Of a stretch of DNA of 64,000 nucleotides, positions 24,701 through 35,746 are shown in pieces; the first letter of the stretch is position 1; each line of letters starts with the position of its first letter. Made by a program: the position numbers and the translations under genes. The notes beneath the pieces were generated by a model that saw only the letters and a program-made list of their open reading frames with translations, made no database searches and had not been told where the DNA came from. Source of the DNA: Dreissena polymorpha (lineage: Eukaryota; Mollusca; Bivalvia; Myida; Dreissenidae); assembly GCF_020536995.1 (NCBI RefSeq), contig NC_068358.1, positions 1,834,224 through 1,898,223 on the forward strand, in the 5' to 3' direction.

Positions 24701-26589
24701 CCCACATCCACATTCCGTCACTTCCGTCCGCCCTCGCAGTGTTTGCTGCGGTAAGACTCTGAATATACTAAGCAAAATAATAGGAGATAATATTTTGGCG
24801 ATGTTGAAGTCTTGCGTATTGAATGTCAATCTCGATAGCGCTAATAGAAATCAAAGCGCTGAAAGCCTGGGGCTAGATTAAGTGTGACGTAAACTGCATT
24901 TAGGATGTATTGTCCGGATTCTCCCTTTCTCTGAATGTATACGGATTGACCCAAGCGGTTGAGTGCAGAAACTCAGAGACTGTAAGAAAAGACAATATTT
25001 GTGTATATACTACAGTGTACATAGACGGTGGAGGACTTACGATACTGGTGGTGGGAACGATAACCTTTTGTTTAACTCTACAGATCTGGTAGAGGTTTGT
25101 TTACATAGGCGGTGAAGATATACAACAACAACAACAACAACAACATGGCCGCAAAAATTGATATTGTTGGCGTCAAATACATCACTTTCAATAGCCTAAA
25201 AAAGCTTTATATTACATAATTAACAGAGCAGGAAAACAATCATACTTCATTTGTAATGTTTATACAAAAGAAAATCCACTTACCCTGATTAAGAACGGTG
25301 TACAGATTGTACACTTTGTCTCACGTAGAACTTTTCGCGCTCGATTTTCGCGCTCGATCTGCGCAGTGAAATACCATATCCGGTTACTTCGTCTATTTTC
25401 GAGAACGATCGTGAATATTTGTTTGTTTGTTTTTTTTATTGTTTTTTTCTGGAATGTCTTGTTAACGCAAAATAAAAAAAAATAATATTTTAAAATATGT
25501 TTATAAATGCCAAATGTAATGTCTTCAAAATGTCTCAGAACAAACTTATTCTTACTGTCTCCGTAAACGCTCGTATCTTTTTGGCCTAGACCGTTAAGTT
25601 AGGAACTTATTCTTGCATGAATATGTAAACAAGAAAAAATATGTCGTAGCCAATGCTTAGCAATTTTGCTTTAATGATATGTTTTTACACTTTTTATAAC
25701 ACTATCATGTTATGGTGATGTTCTGTATTTACAAGACGGGTTATTGAGATCTGCGAAGAACTTCTTTTATTGCGCATGAATTAAGTGGTAAATCGGAGTT
25801 TTGGGGTTTGGTTTTTGACAGCCAGCCATTCGGATATTCAGAATTGTGTATCATTACTTTGGCTTTGGGGCTACGCCATTTAAAGAAAAAACACGTGCGA
25901 TTTATTATAATCACATCAACGAAATTATAAACAAATGTACTCTTCAATACTTTAATTGAAAACAAACATACACATTTTAAGCAAAATGATGGTGGCTGAA
26001 TTGACTGTCTTTATCTGGCTTCTTGACATCACAGCTGCTTATTTGGAAAAGGCCATTTTTTCGCGACTATGAGTTATTCGCACTAAAAGGATATTGATGC
26101 CATCAAAATTTCAAAACATTCAAAAATAACTTTCATTTACTTCTTTTGATACTTATACAATCTCATATTCAATAGTGTATCTGTTAAATAATTGAGCCTC
26201 GTTCTAGGACCACAAGGCTTAATAAATATGACTTAGCCGATCCTCACTAGCTTATCAGGGACGACACTTTGCGCCTTCATTCAATTCTTCGTTTGAAGGA
26301 TGTCTTTTCTTAACAAAAATCCAGTCAAGGCGGAAAGTGTCATCCCTGATTACTTTAGCCTGTGTGAACTGTGGACTGCACATGCTAATCTGGGACAACA
26401 CTTTACGCACGTGCATTAAGCCCAGTTTTCTCAGAACGCGGCTCAATAAACAAGATATTCTGTTTCCAGGGCGACTACCACATCAACCTCAACCTGGTTG
26501 ACAACGCCAGTCATCAGACGACACTCTGCATCGACATCATGGTAACCATACACGAGCCGTGCTCGGGCCTCAGCTGCCTCTTTGGATAA
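21668..26589 (+). CDS. GM2A-like: Ganglioside GM2 activator-like protein, four exons, secreted or lysosomal
   Basis: Exons are 21668-21746, 23416-23611, 24546-24750 and 26470-26589. All introns are GT-AG and the phases (1, 2, 0) close to give 199 residues, close to the roughly 193 of vertebrate GM2A. Residues 1-20 (MTAVHLFTALFALFVSGEAA) form a signal peptide. The mature start FSWKSC matches the family start FSWxNC. Family signatures follow: GPDPVEVPGDM, IPIPCINHIGSC, CPIPAQTL, HIPSLPS, GDYHINLNLVD and TLCIDIMV. Eight cysteines are present, the family number, so four disulphides are likely. GM2A proteins have an ML-like lipid-binding cup and present glycolipids to lysosomal hexosaminidase; in invertebrates the lipid is less certain. 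The introns hold three hairpin elements close to splice sites. An AATAAA lies 70 bp after the stop. Confidence 0.92.
22686..22893. mobile_element. TTAA-flanked hairpin MITE in GM2A-like intron 1
   Basis: Flanked by TTAA at 22682-22685 and 22894-22897. The ends are CCCTTACAGTGCTGG and CCAGCATGAAAAGGG. The left half holds a strong hairpin with arms GCAAACAGTTTGGATCC and its complement around GAGACGCCAC/GTGGCGTCTC. Confidence 0.85.
23416..23611 (+). CDS. GM2A-like: GM2A-like exon 2
   Basis: Follows the acceptor TTTCTTCCCAG. Encodes APAGSPIHVE through IPIPCINHIGS and ends two bases into the Cys codon that exon 3 completes. The donor is GTATAC. A MITE starts 18 bp after the exon ends. Confidence 0.9.
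23630..23894. mobile_element. Double-hairpin MITE, diverged copy 3, in GM2A-like intron 2
   Basis: Begins GAGCCGCCCTCTTGAATAAA and ends AAAGCGAGGCTAA. It keeps GCAGTCCGCACAGGCTGATG and GTCCCTGATTAGCCTGTGTG. It lies 18 bp downstream of exon 2. Confidence 0.8.
24332..24513. repeat. 182-bp near-perfect palindrome in GM2A-like intron 2
   Basis: The left arm starts TTGGGCGCGTGGCCAAGTCA and the right arm ends with its exact complement, ACGCGCCCAA. The outer roughly 48 bp match perfectly, the inner part has a few mismatches, and the centre is itself a small palindrome (CTGATATGA/TCATATCAG). It is probably a hairpin MITE. It ends 32 bp before exon 3. Confidence 0.9.
24546..24750 (+). CDS. GM2A-like: GM2A-like exon 3
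   Basis: Follows the acceptor TATTTTTCTAG. Completes GSCTYDDIC and encodes the central region to PSLPSALAVFAA. Ends in phase 0 at donor GTAAGA. The spliced Cys-Thr-Tyr junction matches the GSCTFEHFC region of vertebrate GM2A. Confidence 0.92.
25121..25145. repeat. CAA trinucleotide microsatellite
   Basis: About eight CAA units in GM2A-like intron 3. Confidence 0.9.
26194..26444. mobile_element. Double-hairpin MITE, copy 4, in GM2A-like intron 3
   Basis: Begins GAGCCTCGTTCTAGGACC and ends GTTTTCTCAGAACGCGGCTC. Both internal half-palindromes are recognisable but mutated. It ends 25 bp before exon 4. Confidence 0.88.
26470..26589 (+). CDS. GM2A-like: GM2A-like exon 4, C-terminus and stop
   Basis: Follows the acceptor CTGTTTCCAG. 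Encodes GDYHINLNLVDNASHQTTLC then IDIMVTIHEPCSGLSCLFG and TAA. The last two cysteines are in the final ten residues. Confidence 0.92.
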   Translation, partial: GDYHINLNLVDNASHQTTLCIDIMVTIHEPCSGLSCLFG

Positions 26590-26658
26590 AAGTGATTGAC
26601 ATCAGATGATAAGAAATTGATTAAGACAAAATTCAGTGCAGATCATCAACAGCTTGAA

Positions 26659-26664
26659 AATAAA
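26659..26664 (+). promoter_or_regulatory. Polyadenylation signal AATAAA of the GM2A-like gene
   Basis: Canonical hexamer 70 bp after the stop codon on the coding strand. Confidence 0.75.
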
Positions 26665-28855
26665 GCATAAAACAATGCAGAAAATGGACTCTAAATTGAT
26701 ATCTGGGGTAAAATAGACCTTTCCGGGGGTCTCGGAACTTGCCCGTAAAAAACACATTTTCAGATAAACATTTTCAGATAAACCCGGCAATCACATCTAT
26801 CTTTCCGGGTAACAATACGCACACAGTGGACAACTTGTTTTGCACTATCACAGCAAATGCTTTCAAACTTAGCCAAACAAAATGGGTCATTACCATTGAA
26901 CTTTTTTGCACTGCTAACTTATTTAAACCCACCGTTGAAATCTGTCAAATGCCGGCTGCTTCAAGCAGGAAGTACATGTGTTTACATCTCACTGAGCATG
27001 TGCAGAATGTTGACCTAAATCCAGGTCACTTAGTTTAGAATTACTGAAAACAAGTGAAATTACTAGAATATTGACCATTTATACTTATATTTAAGCTCCT
27101 GGAGTCAAAAAAATTGTGTAGGCCATACACCGTTCAGGAAATTGACCGGGACCAATGCGCAAATAGGGCTACAAAACTGTAGACTGCCTCTTTAATTTGT
27201 TTCCACAAAATATTACATTTAACCGACGAAATCCGCTGCCCAGGATGCCCAGTGTATAGACACGTCCACGTGTTGTTTGCCCCGCACCCTGATTCGTATG
27301 TGTCTGATATTATAAATGCGTTTTTGCTTGTTATCTACACATTCTGTTAATTAATTGAAATAAGTGGCGTCTTTGTTAAAACATTGTTTTTTTGCATTCA
27401 AATTTGCTGTCTGCAAATATAAAGAATACGTTTTCTAAGACATCCACACACATACACTAAAATAAAACAATGACATATTAAGTACATGTACATACTTGAG
27501 TTTACCGGTAATAGACACGTTTCTGTATTTCTAAATTGTATTTCGTGTATCATTCATGTCATACATTGACTAAGGCGATATGAATGGAAAAAAAACTATT
27601 GATCGATACAGAGTCATGGTTTTTACTGAAGACTAAACACGGAACAAGTGCAACAGACGGTGGTAATAATAAATATTACACATAAATTTACTCGTAATCT
27701 TTATCAGCATGTTCGGACTAAAAATTCATCATCCATTAGATAATAATAATAGTTTTAAAATGATTTCTGTGTGGAATAAACTCCTATCACGTTGTTAGAC
27801 ATGGTGAACCTTACTCAAGAAAACGGGTACGTACCGTTTCAAAGCGCAATGTTGTGAACGCATGAGCTTCCTGTGGAACCCGGCTGCACACAACTATACA
27901 ACTTTAGGGACGTGTTGAATACAATTTTAAAGAAAGCACAGCAATTTGAAGAACACATTAGAATGCAAATTAGGAATGCAAATTACGGCGTGTCTGTCAA
28001 GTATTTCAATTACGTATTGGTGATATCAGTTAAGAACCCTTGGCCCCAAAATCCGATAAATCGCAAATAGAGATTTTAAGCATCATAGTCGGAAAATTCT
28101 CATCGATTTAACTTAGAGAACTCGGCATCCGCGCGAGTGGCTCAATAAAGCGCCGTCTGTTGTCGTCTGCGAGCGAATTGTCGTCTGCGGCATCAAATTG
28201 AGAAGCTGTTGTGCACGTGTTTGTATTTTTCTTCGTCCGGATTACATAGTTTAAAAAAACATTTACAGATGAGCAGGTACATGATTGTTGTTTGTGTGTG
28301 TGTGTGTGTATACATTGCGTGCACTTGCGTTACATAAACATCGTGTTAATGTTCTTTAACATGTACATATGTGGGTATAAACCTGCTATTTATGTTTGTG
28401 ATGTTTTATTTAAATTTTGTTAATAATATTAATTCTAACAATACCCGTACCTTAGTAGAAACTCTAATTGAACAATCCAATTACTTAAAAAGCTGTACGG
28501 ATCAACGATTGAATGTGTATAGAATCAATATTAGATCTGTTCCGATTTCTTAATAAGGCATATTATTTGAGTTCAATTAGCCCTCCATTATTGTGTCTGA
28601 ATGTGAAGCAGTTTTAATGCTTGACTTTCAATTTCACATGCTACGTTAAGAAACAATCAATGGTGTGCAAAAAAAATCATTACGTATCGAGGCATTTACC
28701 CGTTTCGAAGTATTTTAAGTTACTGTAAATTCATTCTTACTGATTTACAATTGGAGACGAAAGTAATGACGTAACAAACTGATAATAACACTTACAGTAT
28801 TGGAGAGCTCGATTGGTATTGGTATTGGTAGCTAAGTTGATTGACGTTGTTAACG
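26665..28855. other. Intergenic region, nothing recognised
   Basis: AT-rich. Contains a short TG microsatellite near 28290-28310 and a small direct duplication, TTTTCAGATAAAC, near 26757-26780. No gene was identified. Confidence 0.5.
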
Positions 28856-29880
28856 TTTTTATGCCCGTGGTAGGGTGGCATATAGCAGTTGAACTGTCCG
28901 TCAGTATGTCGGTGTGTCAGTATGTCAGTCAGTCTGTCAGTCCGTCCGAAAAAAAACTTTAACATTGGCCCTAACTTGTTCACAATTGAAGATAACAACT
29001 TCATATTTGACATGCATGTGTATCTTATGGAGCTGCACATTTTGAGTGGTGAAAGGTCAAGGTCAAGGTCATCCTTCAAGGTCAGATGTCAAATTTATGG
29101 CGTCTGTCCGTCCGAAAACTTTAACATTGGCCATAACTTTTTCAATATTGAAGATAGCAATTAATATTTGGCATGCGTGTGTATCTCATGGAGCTGAACA
29201 TTTTGAGTGGTGAAAGGTGAAGGTCAAGGTCATCCTTCAAGGTCAAATGTCAAATATATGGCGTCTGTCCGTCCGAAAACTTTAACATTGGCCATTACTT
29301 TTTTAATATTGAAGATAGCAACTTGATACTTGGCATGCATGTGTATCTCATGAAGCTGCACATTTTGAGTGGTGGAAGTTCAAGGTCAAGGTCATCCTTC
29401 AAGGTCAAAGGTAAAAAAAGCGGCGTTCTCATGAAGCTGCATATTTTGAGTGGTGGAAGTTCAAGGTCAAGGTCATCCCTCAAGGTCAAGGTCATCCTTC
29501 AAGGTAAAAGGTAAAAAAAATATCAAAGCGTCGTTCTCATGAAGCTGCACATTTTGAGTGGTGGAAGTTCAAGGTCAAGGTCATCCTTCAAGGTTAAGGT
29601 CATCCTTCAAGGTCAAAGGTAAAAAACAAATCAAAGCAGCGTTATCATGAAGCTGCACATTTTGAGTGGTGGAAGTTCAAGGTCAAGGTCATCCTTCATG
29701 GTCAAGGTCATCCTTCAAGGTCAAAGGTAAAAAAATCAAAGCGGCGTTCTCATAAAGCTGCACATTTTGAGTGGTGGAAGTTCAAGGTCAAGGTCATTCT
29801 TCAAGGTCAAAGGTCAAAAAATAATTCAAAGCGGCGCAATAGGGGGCATTGTGTTTCTGACGAACACACCTCTTGTTGTT
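28856..29880. repeat. Tandem array rich in AGGTCA motifs, within a dispersed element
   Basis: Starts ATGCCCGTGGTAGGGTGGCA, followed by runs of GTCAGTCTGTC/GTCCGTCC, and ends at AGGGGGCATTGTGTTTCTGA. In between, GAAGCTGCACATTTTGAGTG and a block of TCAAGGTCAAGGTCATCC recur at least seven times. The first units have a period near 160 bp and the later ones 80-110 bp. The end sequences are partly inverted, so this may be a non-autonomous transposon with internal tandem repeats. Confidence 0.85.
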
Positions 29881-30888
29881 TATATATTTAAATCTGACAA
29901 TAAATGCTTATTTAATTTTCGTTGTCATTTTCCTGAACAATCGATAACTATCAGTAACTATAGCTTTACCTACATGACGACGATTATGATGATGAGGAGA
30001 AAAGGGGATTAATGAATTGATGAAAATGATGCTGATAATTGCAGTTGTGATGGTGGTGGTGCTGGCGTTCGGTTTAGATGTGGTGTTAATAATCCTAGTT
30101 AAGGTTTATGGTGAATGTAGTGGAGGTTGTTGCTGCTACTGTGAATATGGTATTTTTTCAATGTGTTGGTATAAGTGGTGGTAGGGGATGGTTGTAATTG
30201 TGTTGCAAGCGGTAGTGGTGTGTGTTCTTTTTGCGGTTGTTCATTTTGATTGTATAAACAATGCCACCCATTTGACATCCAATAATGTCGCACTATTCAT
30301 TACATGTCCCACATTTATTACAGACAATATCTGCTAATGGTCCCCATTATCTGACAGTTTAAGTGTCTGTAATGTTTACTGTTATAACGTGTTTCAATAT
30401 TTGTCAAACACTCGAACACGCACCGCACATGATCGCCTGTCGTATCCCAATTAAATATCGATATTTGGTCTGTAAATGGCGCATGTCTAGTTGTGATTCA
30501 GTAAGCCCATACTCATGATTCTAATCTGGATTAAAAGAATTGTTAAAACCGTACTATACGAAGTCAACTTGGGACTAAGTCAACTAAAGAAAAACATTGA
30601 TAAAGCGGATATATAAACATAAATCATGTTCACTGGATAATTGTGAGTGTTTTTGTTTTTCGTCACTTTATTAATATTACAAATATTTAAAAAAAAATCT
30701 AAATTGAATGCTTTTTAGAAACAATTTATTACGTTTTACACGATTCACTTATATGACAAGCGAAATACAATATCTTTATTTTTTGCAAACAAAAAATGTA
30801 TAATCTTTAACGACAAAAGAACAGTTGTGTTGACGTCGTTTGTTAATGTTGGGGCGTTGCAGTAATATGAGCAAGCAGCAATTAAATC
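29881..30888. other. Intergenic region, nothing recognised
   Basis: Low-complexity GTG/GGT-rich stretch at 30040-30200. No gene or RNA was identified. Confidence 0.5.
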
Positions 30889-30965
30889 GGTATTATAACC
30901 AGACGTGTTTTATCTCATTGTTTTCGAAATGTATGATAGATGATGAAGTTAACTCCAGTTTTTAA

Positions 30966-31475
30966 AGGGATCTTTTCACGCTTTGGTAAATTGACAAAAT
31001 TGAAAAAAGTTGTTTCAGATCCGTAAGTTTTCGTTTTAGTTATGATATTTGTGAGGAAACAGTAATACTGAACATTAACCATGCTCTAATATAGCCATTA
31101 TATGCATCTTTTGACGATTTTAAAACCTAAAAATTATAAAGCGTTGCAACGCGAAACGATTGAATAATTTGGAGAGTTCTGTTTTTGTCGTTAAATTTTG
31201 TGAAACTACGAAGATTGCTTATATAATGTATAAAATACGTCACGAATGTGTACTCGGCGGAATAGCTCAGTAGGCTAAAGCGTTTTTACTTCAGGACTCT
31301 GGCAGGACTCCAGGGGTCACTGGTTCGAAACCTGCTCCGGACAATGTTCTTTTCCCTTTTTTAATTTTTTTCTTGATTTTTTACTGGAGCTTTTATGATC
31401 CAATGTTTACATTTATCAATATATAGCATTTAATGAATAAGTTAAAAAAATGCCAAAATCTGTGAAAAGGCCCCT
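30966..31475. mobile_element. TTAA-flanked MITE with tRNA-like segment, copy A
   Basis: The ends are AGGGATCTTTTCACGC and CTGTGAAAAGGCCCCT, inverted repeats of each other. TTAA lies on both sides (30962-30965 and 31476-31479). It is about 97-98% identical to 55991-56500 over 510 bp. It carries a tRNA-like region at about 31256-31341. No transposase is present. Confidence 0.92.
31256..31341 (+). pseudogene. tRNA-like sequence inside MITE copy A
   Basis: GGCGGAA is followed by an A-box-like TAGCTCAGTAGG and a consensus B box GGTTCGAAACC, at tRNA spacing with a long variable region. T runs follow. The acceptor, D and T stems are poorly paired, so a working tRNA is unlikely. A polymerase III promoter remains plausible. 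Confidence 0.6.
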
Positions 31476-31804
31476 TTAAGTGTTCACCGTATACCGGCCC
31501 TCGTGGTATTATAACCAGAAGTTTTATCTCATTGTTTTCGAAATGTATGAAAGATGATGAAGTTAACTCCAGTTTTTAAGTGTTCACCGTATACAGGCCC
31601 TTGTGGTATTATAACCAGAAGTGTTATCTCATTGTTTTCCGAAGATATGATAGATGATGACGTTGACTCCAGGTTTTAAGTGATCACCGTATACCGGCCC
31701 TTGCGGTATTATAACCAGAAGTTTTATCTAATTGTTTTCGAAAGATATGAAAGATGATGACGTTAACTCCAGTGTTTAAGTGATCACCGTATACCGGCCC
31801 TTGC

Positions 31805-32927
31805 GACAATTATTTCTCCTCACGACGTACAATATCGAGTACGCTGCTAGTTAATACATGTATCACGTTACATCGGAACAATGTGAACATCTAATCTCCG
31901 GCCGCATATATCATAACCCTGTCGAGTCGGAACGTGGCGCTGGTGTCGGAAATTAGATAACGTCTTCAAAACTGAACTCGTAAAAAGCAATGTTATGTCG
32001 AGATATCAAAATAAAAATAAATTAGATTCCTACTCTAATTTTTTGTTTCAAGCAAATAACAAACAAATGGCATAAATGTTATGGATACACGAAGAAACAT
32101 GTAAATGTAGTGTCGCTTGAAAAATCGACGAAATTATGTTTGCAAATTTCCTTGTATCGTTTAATAATGTACTTATTAGCAAAGTAGCAACATTTCTCAC
32201 GCCCCCGTTTATACCCAACACAAAGTCAGATCGTATCTGACAGCATTTACGGTTAATGGCAAATGCTATGTCTACATTTGCCAATGAGTGTTCGATGTAT
32301 GCGTATTCGTTTAAGAAAAGCAATTTAACGATGACGATGACTTTTAGCTGAAAGATCAAGCTTAAATTTGATCCGTGGTGGTGACAGTGTTGTTCTTTTC
32401 TGTTTATTTTTATGTTTTTCATTTATTTTTATCGGGGTGGAGACGAATCCAGAAGTTCACCCACTTGCATCGGGCCGTTAAAACTAATCGATAGCATGTT
32501 AAGTATACTTGTACGCCTTTTTGTACGATAAATGGCAATATTATTTGTATCTTTAAATCTGTGCAATGTTTGTTTAATAGATTTTATAATTTAGTAAACA
32601 GAATGTATTCAAGTCACAAAACCGAATGTATTTAAATCACTACCGAATGTATTCGAATCTCAATGACGGGTGTCTGTCTATTCTCAAAACTCATTTTCTT
32701 GGCTTCGGTGACTTCGACTATCTCACCTTTTTCCTTTTGGAGGCGTTCAACAGACAACAAATTGGTTATCGCAAATCAAATCAATCTGCTCAGATCAATA
32801 TTTATTTTATAGTTGTTAAGTTAAGAGTCTGATAAGAGTCCTGCGTGTTTACAAAACCCGTCTGTTTTGTCACTTGACTGTCATTTGTTTAATTTATGTG
32901 TTAAAGGTACATATTTGTCCATGGTAT
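31805..32927. other. Intergenic region, nothing recognised
   Basis: No gene with family resemblance. A 124-codon open stretch on the minus strand near 32048-32422 has no recognisable features. Confidence 0.45.
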
Positions 32928-33185
32928 GGGCCGTGTTCTGTGAAAAGAGAGTTAAATGAATGCGCGTAAAGTGTCGTCCCAGAATAGCCTGTGCAGTCCG
33001 CACAGGCTATCAGGGACGACACTTTCCGCTTTTATGGTAGTTTTAGTTTCAAGAAAGTATTTTCTTAACAAAAAAAAGTTAAGGCGGAAAAAGTTGTCCC
33101 TGATTAGCCTCGGCGGACTGCACAGGCTAATCTGGGACGGCACTTTTCGCACATGTATTAAACCCCCTTTTCACAGGGCGAGGCT
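32928..33185. mobile_element. Double-hairpin MITE, copy 5
   Basis: Begins GGGCCGTGTTCTGTGAAAAG and ends CTTTTCACAGGGCGAGGCTT. It keeps AGTGTCGTCCCAGAATAGCC and CTGCACAGGCTAATCTGGGA. It belongs to a subfamily with GTGAAAA instead of GAGAAAA ends. Confidence 0.88.
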
Positions 33186-33221
33186 TATATTAAATCTTTT
33201 TGGTATAAATATTCAATATTT

Positions 33222-33403
33222 GAGCCGCGCTCTGGTAACACGGGCTAAATGCATGAACGACAAATATCGTCCCAGGTTAGCCAGTGCAGTTCGCAAAGGC
33301 TAATCAGGGTCGACACTTTCTGTGTTTATGAACTGTTTCGTGTATAGAGGGTCTCTTCTAAACAAAAATGCAGTTTGTGTGAAAAGAATTGACACTGATT
33401 ACA
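33222..33403. mobile_element. Double-hairpin MITE, truncated copy 6
   Basis: The left end TGAGCCGCGCTCTGGTAACA and the first half-palindrome are recognisable. The right half fades out after GAATTGACACTGATTACAAC. Confidence 0.65.
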
Positions 33404-35467
33404 ACGTTTTGCAAGTTTGATGAAAGAAACGCAGTCGCAATTATTAATCCCTTCCTAAAAATGCAAGTAGGGGTAGTCTGATCTACACTCTACCTATACA
33501 GTTGATACGTTAGATGCGAATCACACACATACTGGTCTATCAATTCAATACACGCTGTTCCACATACAGCTTGCATTTAAATTTCATAAGTATATCACTG
33601 TTCACTGAAGAAAACTACTCTATAATCATTATATCATTCTTAATAATACATAATACAGAAGTGCATAGACTTGAAAGGTCTTATAAGAATATTCCACAAA
33701 AACAACAACGAGAGCGCCGATGGCGTTGAAAGGCTCTTTGCAAGATACAGGGAAGTTTCTGCTGAAGTAAATGTTAAAGGATTAGTTGTCTGAATGAAAA
33801 TGTAAAAGGCTATCAAACTTATTTTTAATGAAGAACAACACTATTGACAAGCAATAAAAGTACCCTACCTCGCATGAAGCAGTAATATAATTGTCTCCCT
33901 TTGCTTTCAAGGGACGTAATTCTTTTAAGTTTGCCTTGTAGATAATAATTTTCTGAAAAACTCGCTTTTGCCAATAACAGAATTGTTTTACGAACGAAAT
34001 TTGTTTAAGTTTCTAAGAACGTTTTTTCACGTAGAACGGTCTTAGAAAAATTCAGTAAATATGGTGTAAGCAATCTTCTTGGAAGAAAGTGTTAGAAAAA
34101 AGTTTCTAAATGAAAAAAAAATAGAATTACGAAATACTATATTAACTATCTATTTCGTCTGCCCAAAATCAGGGAAGGCTTGAAAAAGGACAACCGTTTC
34201 CCCTGAAATTTTGAAATGCGGTATTAAAAAACCTATTTGCGTTGCAAATAGACTAAAAACAACAAAAACGATATAAACATTTGTAAGCTCTTTAACGTTG
34301 CTTTTAGCCATTTTAGAATGTGAGAATTTTAAATAAATATTTAATTATGGCAGAAGTTACCAAGGAATTTATTGATTGGTCAAATAAATATCAAGCATCC
34401 ATTTTATACCTAAATATTCAATAAAGTGTGTAAGTTCTGTTGTTGGCTTGTTGTGTTTTTTAGAGGAGAATCTCCAGTCACGCATGTCCAAACCATGAAT
34501 GTAAAATATTCCACAAGAATGGCAAAAATGTAAAGCTTTATATACAACATTTTTATATGCAAATAATCTTCAGGCTCAAATAAATTACTGAAAATGTTAA
34601 TGCATACTTTATTTGAAAGACGAAGCAGACAGCAAACAATATAGAAGATTGATTCTTTACTATACTTTCGATAGGGTAGAGCAATACGTCATGTAGCTAC
34701 AGGTGTTTATAGCTTGTTCGGATAAACATAAACGACAATTTACGACCATATTACTTAATAATTTATGACACCAATTACTCCAAAGTTTTAGGGTAAGGTT
34801 AACGTATTAAGCTTTTGAAATATTTATTTTTCTATCAATACTTCCATTTACCGGGTTTTTTTCATTAATGTTGTCGAAGGAATGCATTATAATTTATAAT
34901 CAGTTCAACACCATGCCTGCCTCTTTACTGACGCTAATTTTAGCCCACAACATATTAATAACGTTTCTTTGACGCATACAGCTGCGTATAAATATTTTCC
35001 GAAGAAATTTGCATGATTTAAGGATTAATTAAGTTATAAACGGAATGACGCATATATACTGACGTTCGATTGATGTGACAAATTTCAATAATCTCTCTTT
35101 TCTATTAGGTCCTGGGTCAATATCAATGGGCCAGTGAGGTGTGTACAATTAATCTTTCATGGTGTTACGCTATAATGTTTAAGATGATTTGTAGCGTATA
35201 TACAAACGTCGGATGAACACTTAATACGACTTACTTGCAACTTAATGATATTTTAAAGAGAATTGCTCGCAGTATGGTAAAATGACGATTTCCAAAATAA
35301 TTTTTATATAATAACATTCCTGACCATGACAAAGAAAAATGTGAGAAATAATGGGTAATTAATGGATAACCATAAAACGAAATCGGAAAATTAATAAAGC
35401 GTTTGCAACACATTTCTCGAGTATTTGAAACATAGCACTGTACTTACATATCTTTATAATTCGTTAT
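33404..35467. other. Intergenic region, nothing recognised
   Basis: AT-rich DNA without a supported gene, RNA or repeat. Confidence 0.5.
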
Positions 35468-35471
35468 TTAA

Positions 35472-35611
35472 CCCTTTCTCACATAAAAAGCAAAGTAAAA
35501 ATGGCTTCTGCAAACAGCATACAACCAGAAAAACCTGCGAGTAACACGCAGTCTGATCAGGTTTTATGCTGTTTGCTGCTCATCAGTATCTAAGGATTGG
35601 AAATGAAGCCT
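35472..35611. mobile_element. TTAA-flanked hairpin MITE (GCATAAAACC family)
   Basis: Flanked by TTAA at 35468-35471 and 35612-35615. Begins CCCTTTCTCACATAAAAAGC. The middle is an imperfect hairpin around GCAAACAGCAT and ATGCTGTTTGC. The terminal repeats are degraded. Confidence 0.65.
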
Positions 35612-35627
35612 TTAAAACATAATATAT

Positions 35628-35746
35628 GGGCCGTGCTCTGTGAAAAGGATTAATGCATGTGCGTAAAGTATCGTTCCATATTAGGATTAGCACAAGCTAA
35701 TCAGGAACGCACATGCATTAAACCCCATTTTCACAGAGCACGGCTC
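35628..35746. mobile_element. Short derivative of the double-hairpin MITE, copy 7
   Basis: A 119-bp hairpin with ends GGGCCGTGCTCTGTGAAAAG and CTTTTCACAGAGCACGGCTC... (terminal repeat of about 20 bp). It keeps GCATGTGCGTAAAGTATCG on the left and ACGCACATGCATTAAACCCC on the right. The second internal palindrome is missing. Confidence 0.82.

Larger units (their letters stand above)
30889..31804. repeat. 100-bp tandem repeat, four units, first interrupted by a MITE
   Basis: Units begin GGTATTATAACCAGA at 30889, 31505, 31605 and 31705 and contain AAGTG(T/A)TCACCGTATACCGG. The first unit is split by a 510-bp insertion. The other units keep the uninterrupted sequence CCAGTTTTTAAGTG. Confidence 0.93.

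Noticed and set aside
31256-31341. Functional tRNA gene
   Set aside because: The A and B boxes fit, but the acceptor, D and T stems do not pair well and the sequence is part of a repeated MITE.
32048-32422. 124-codon minus-strand frame
   Set aside because: No domain, no signal, biased AT composition and no splice context; it fits chance.
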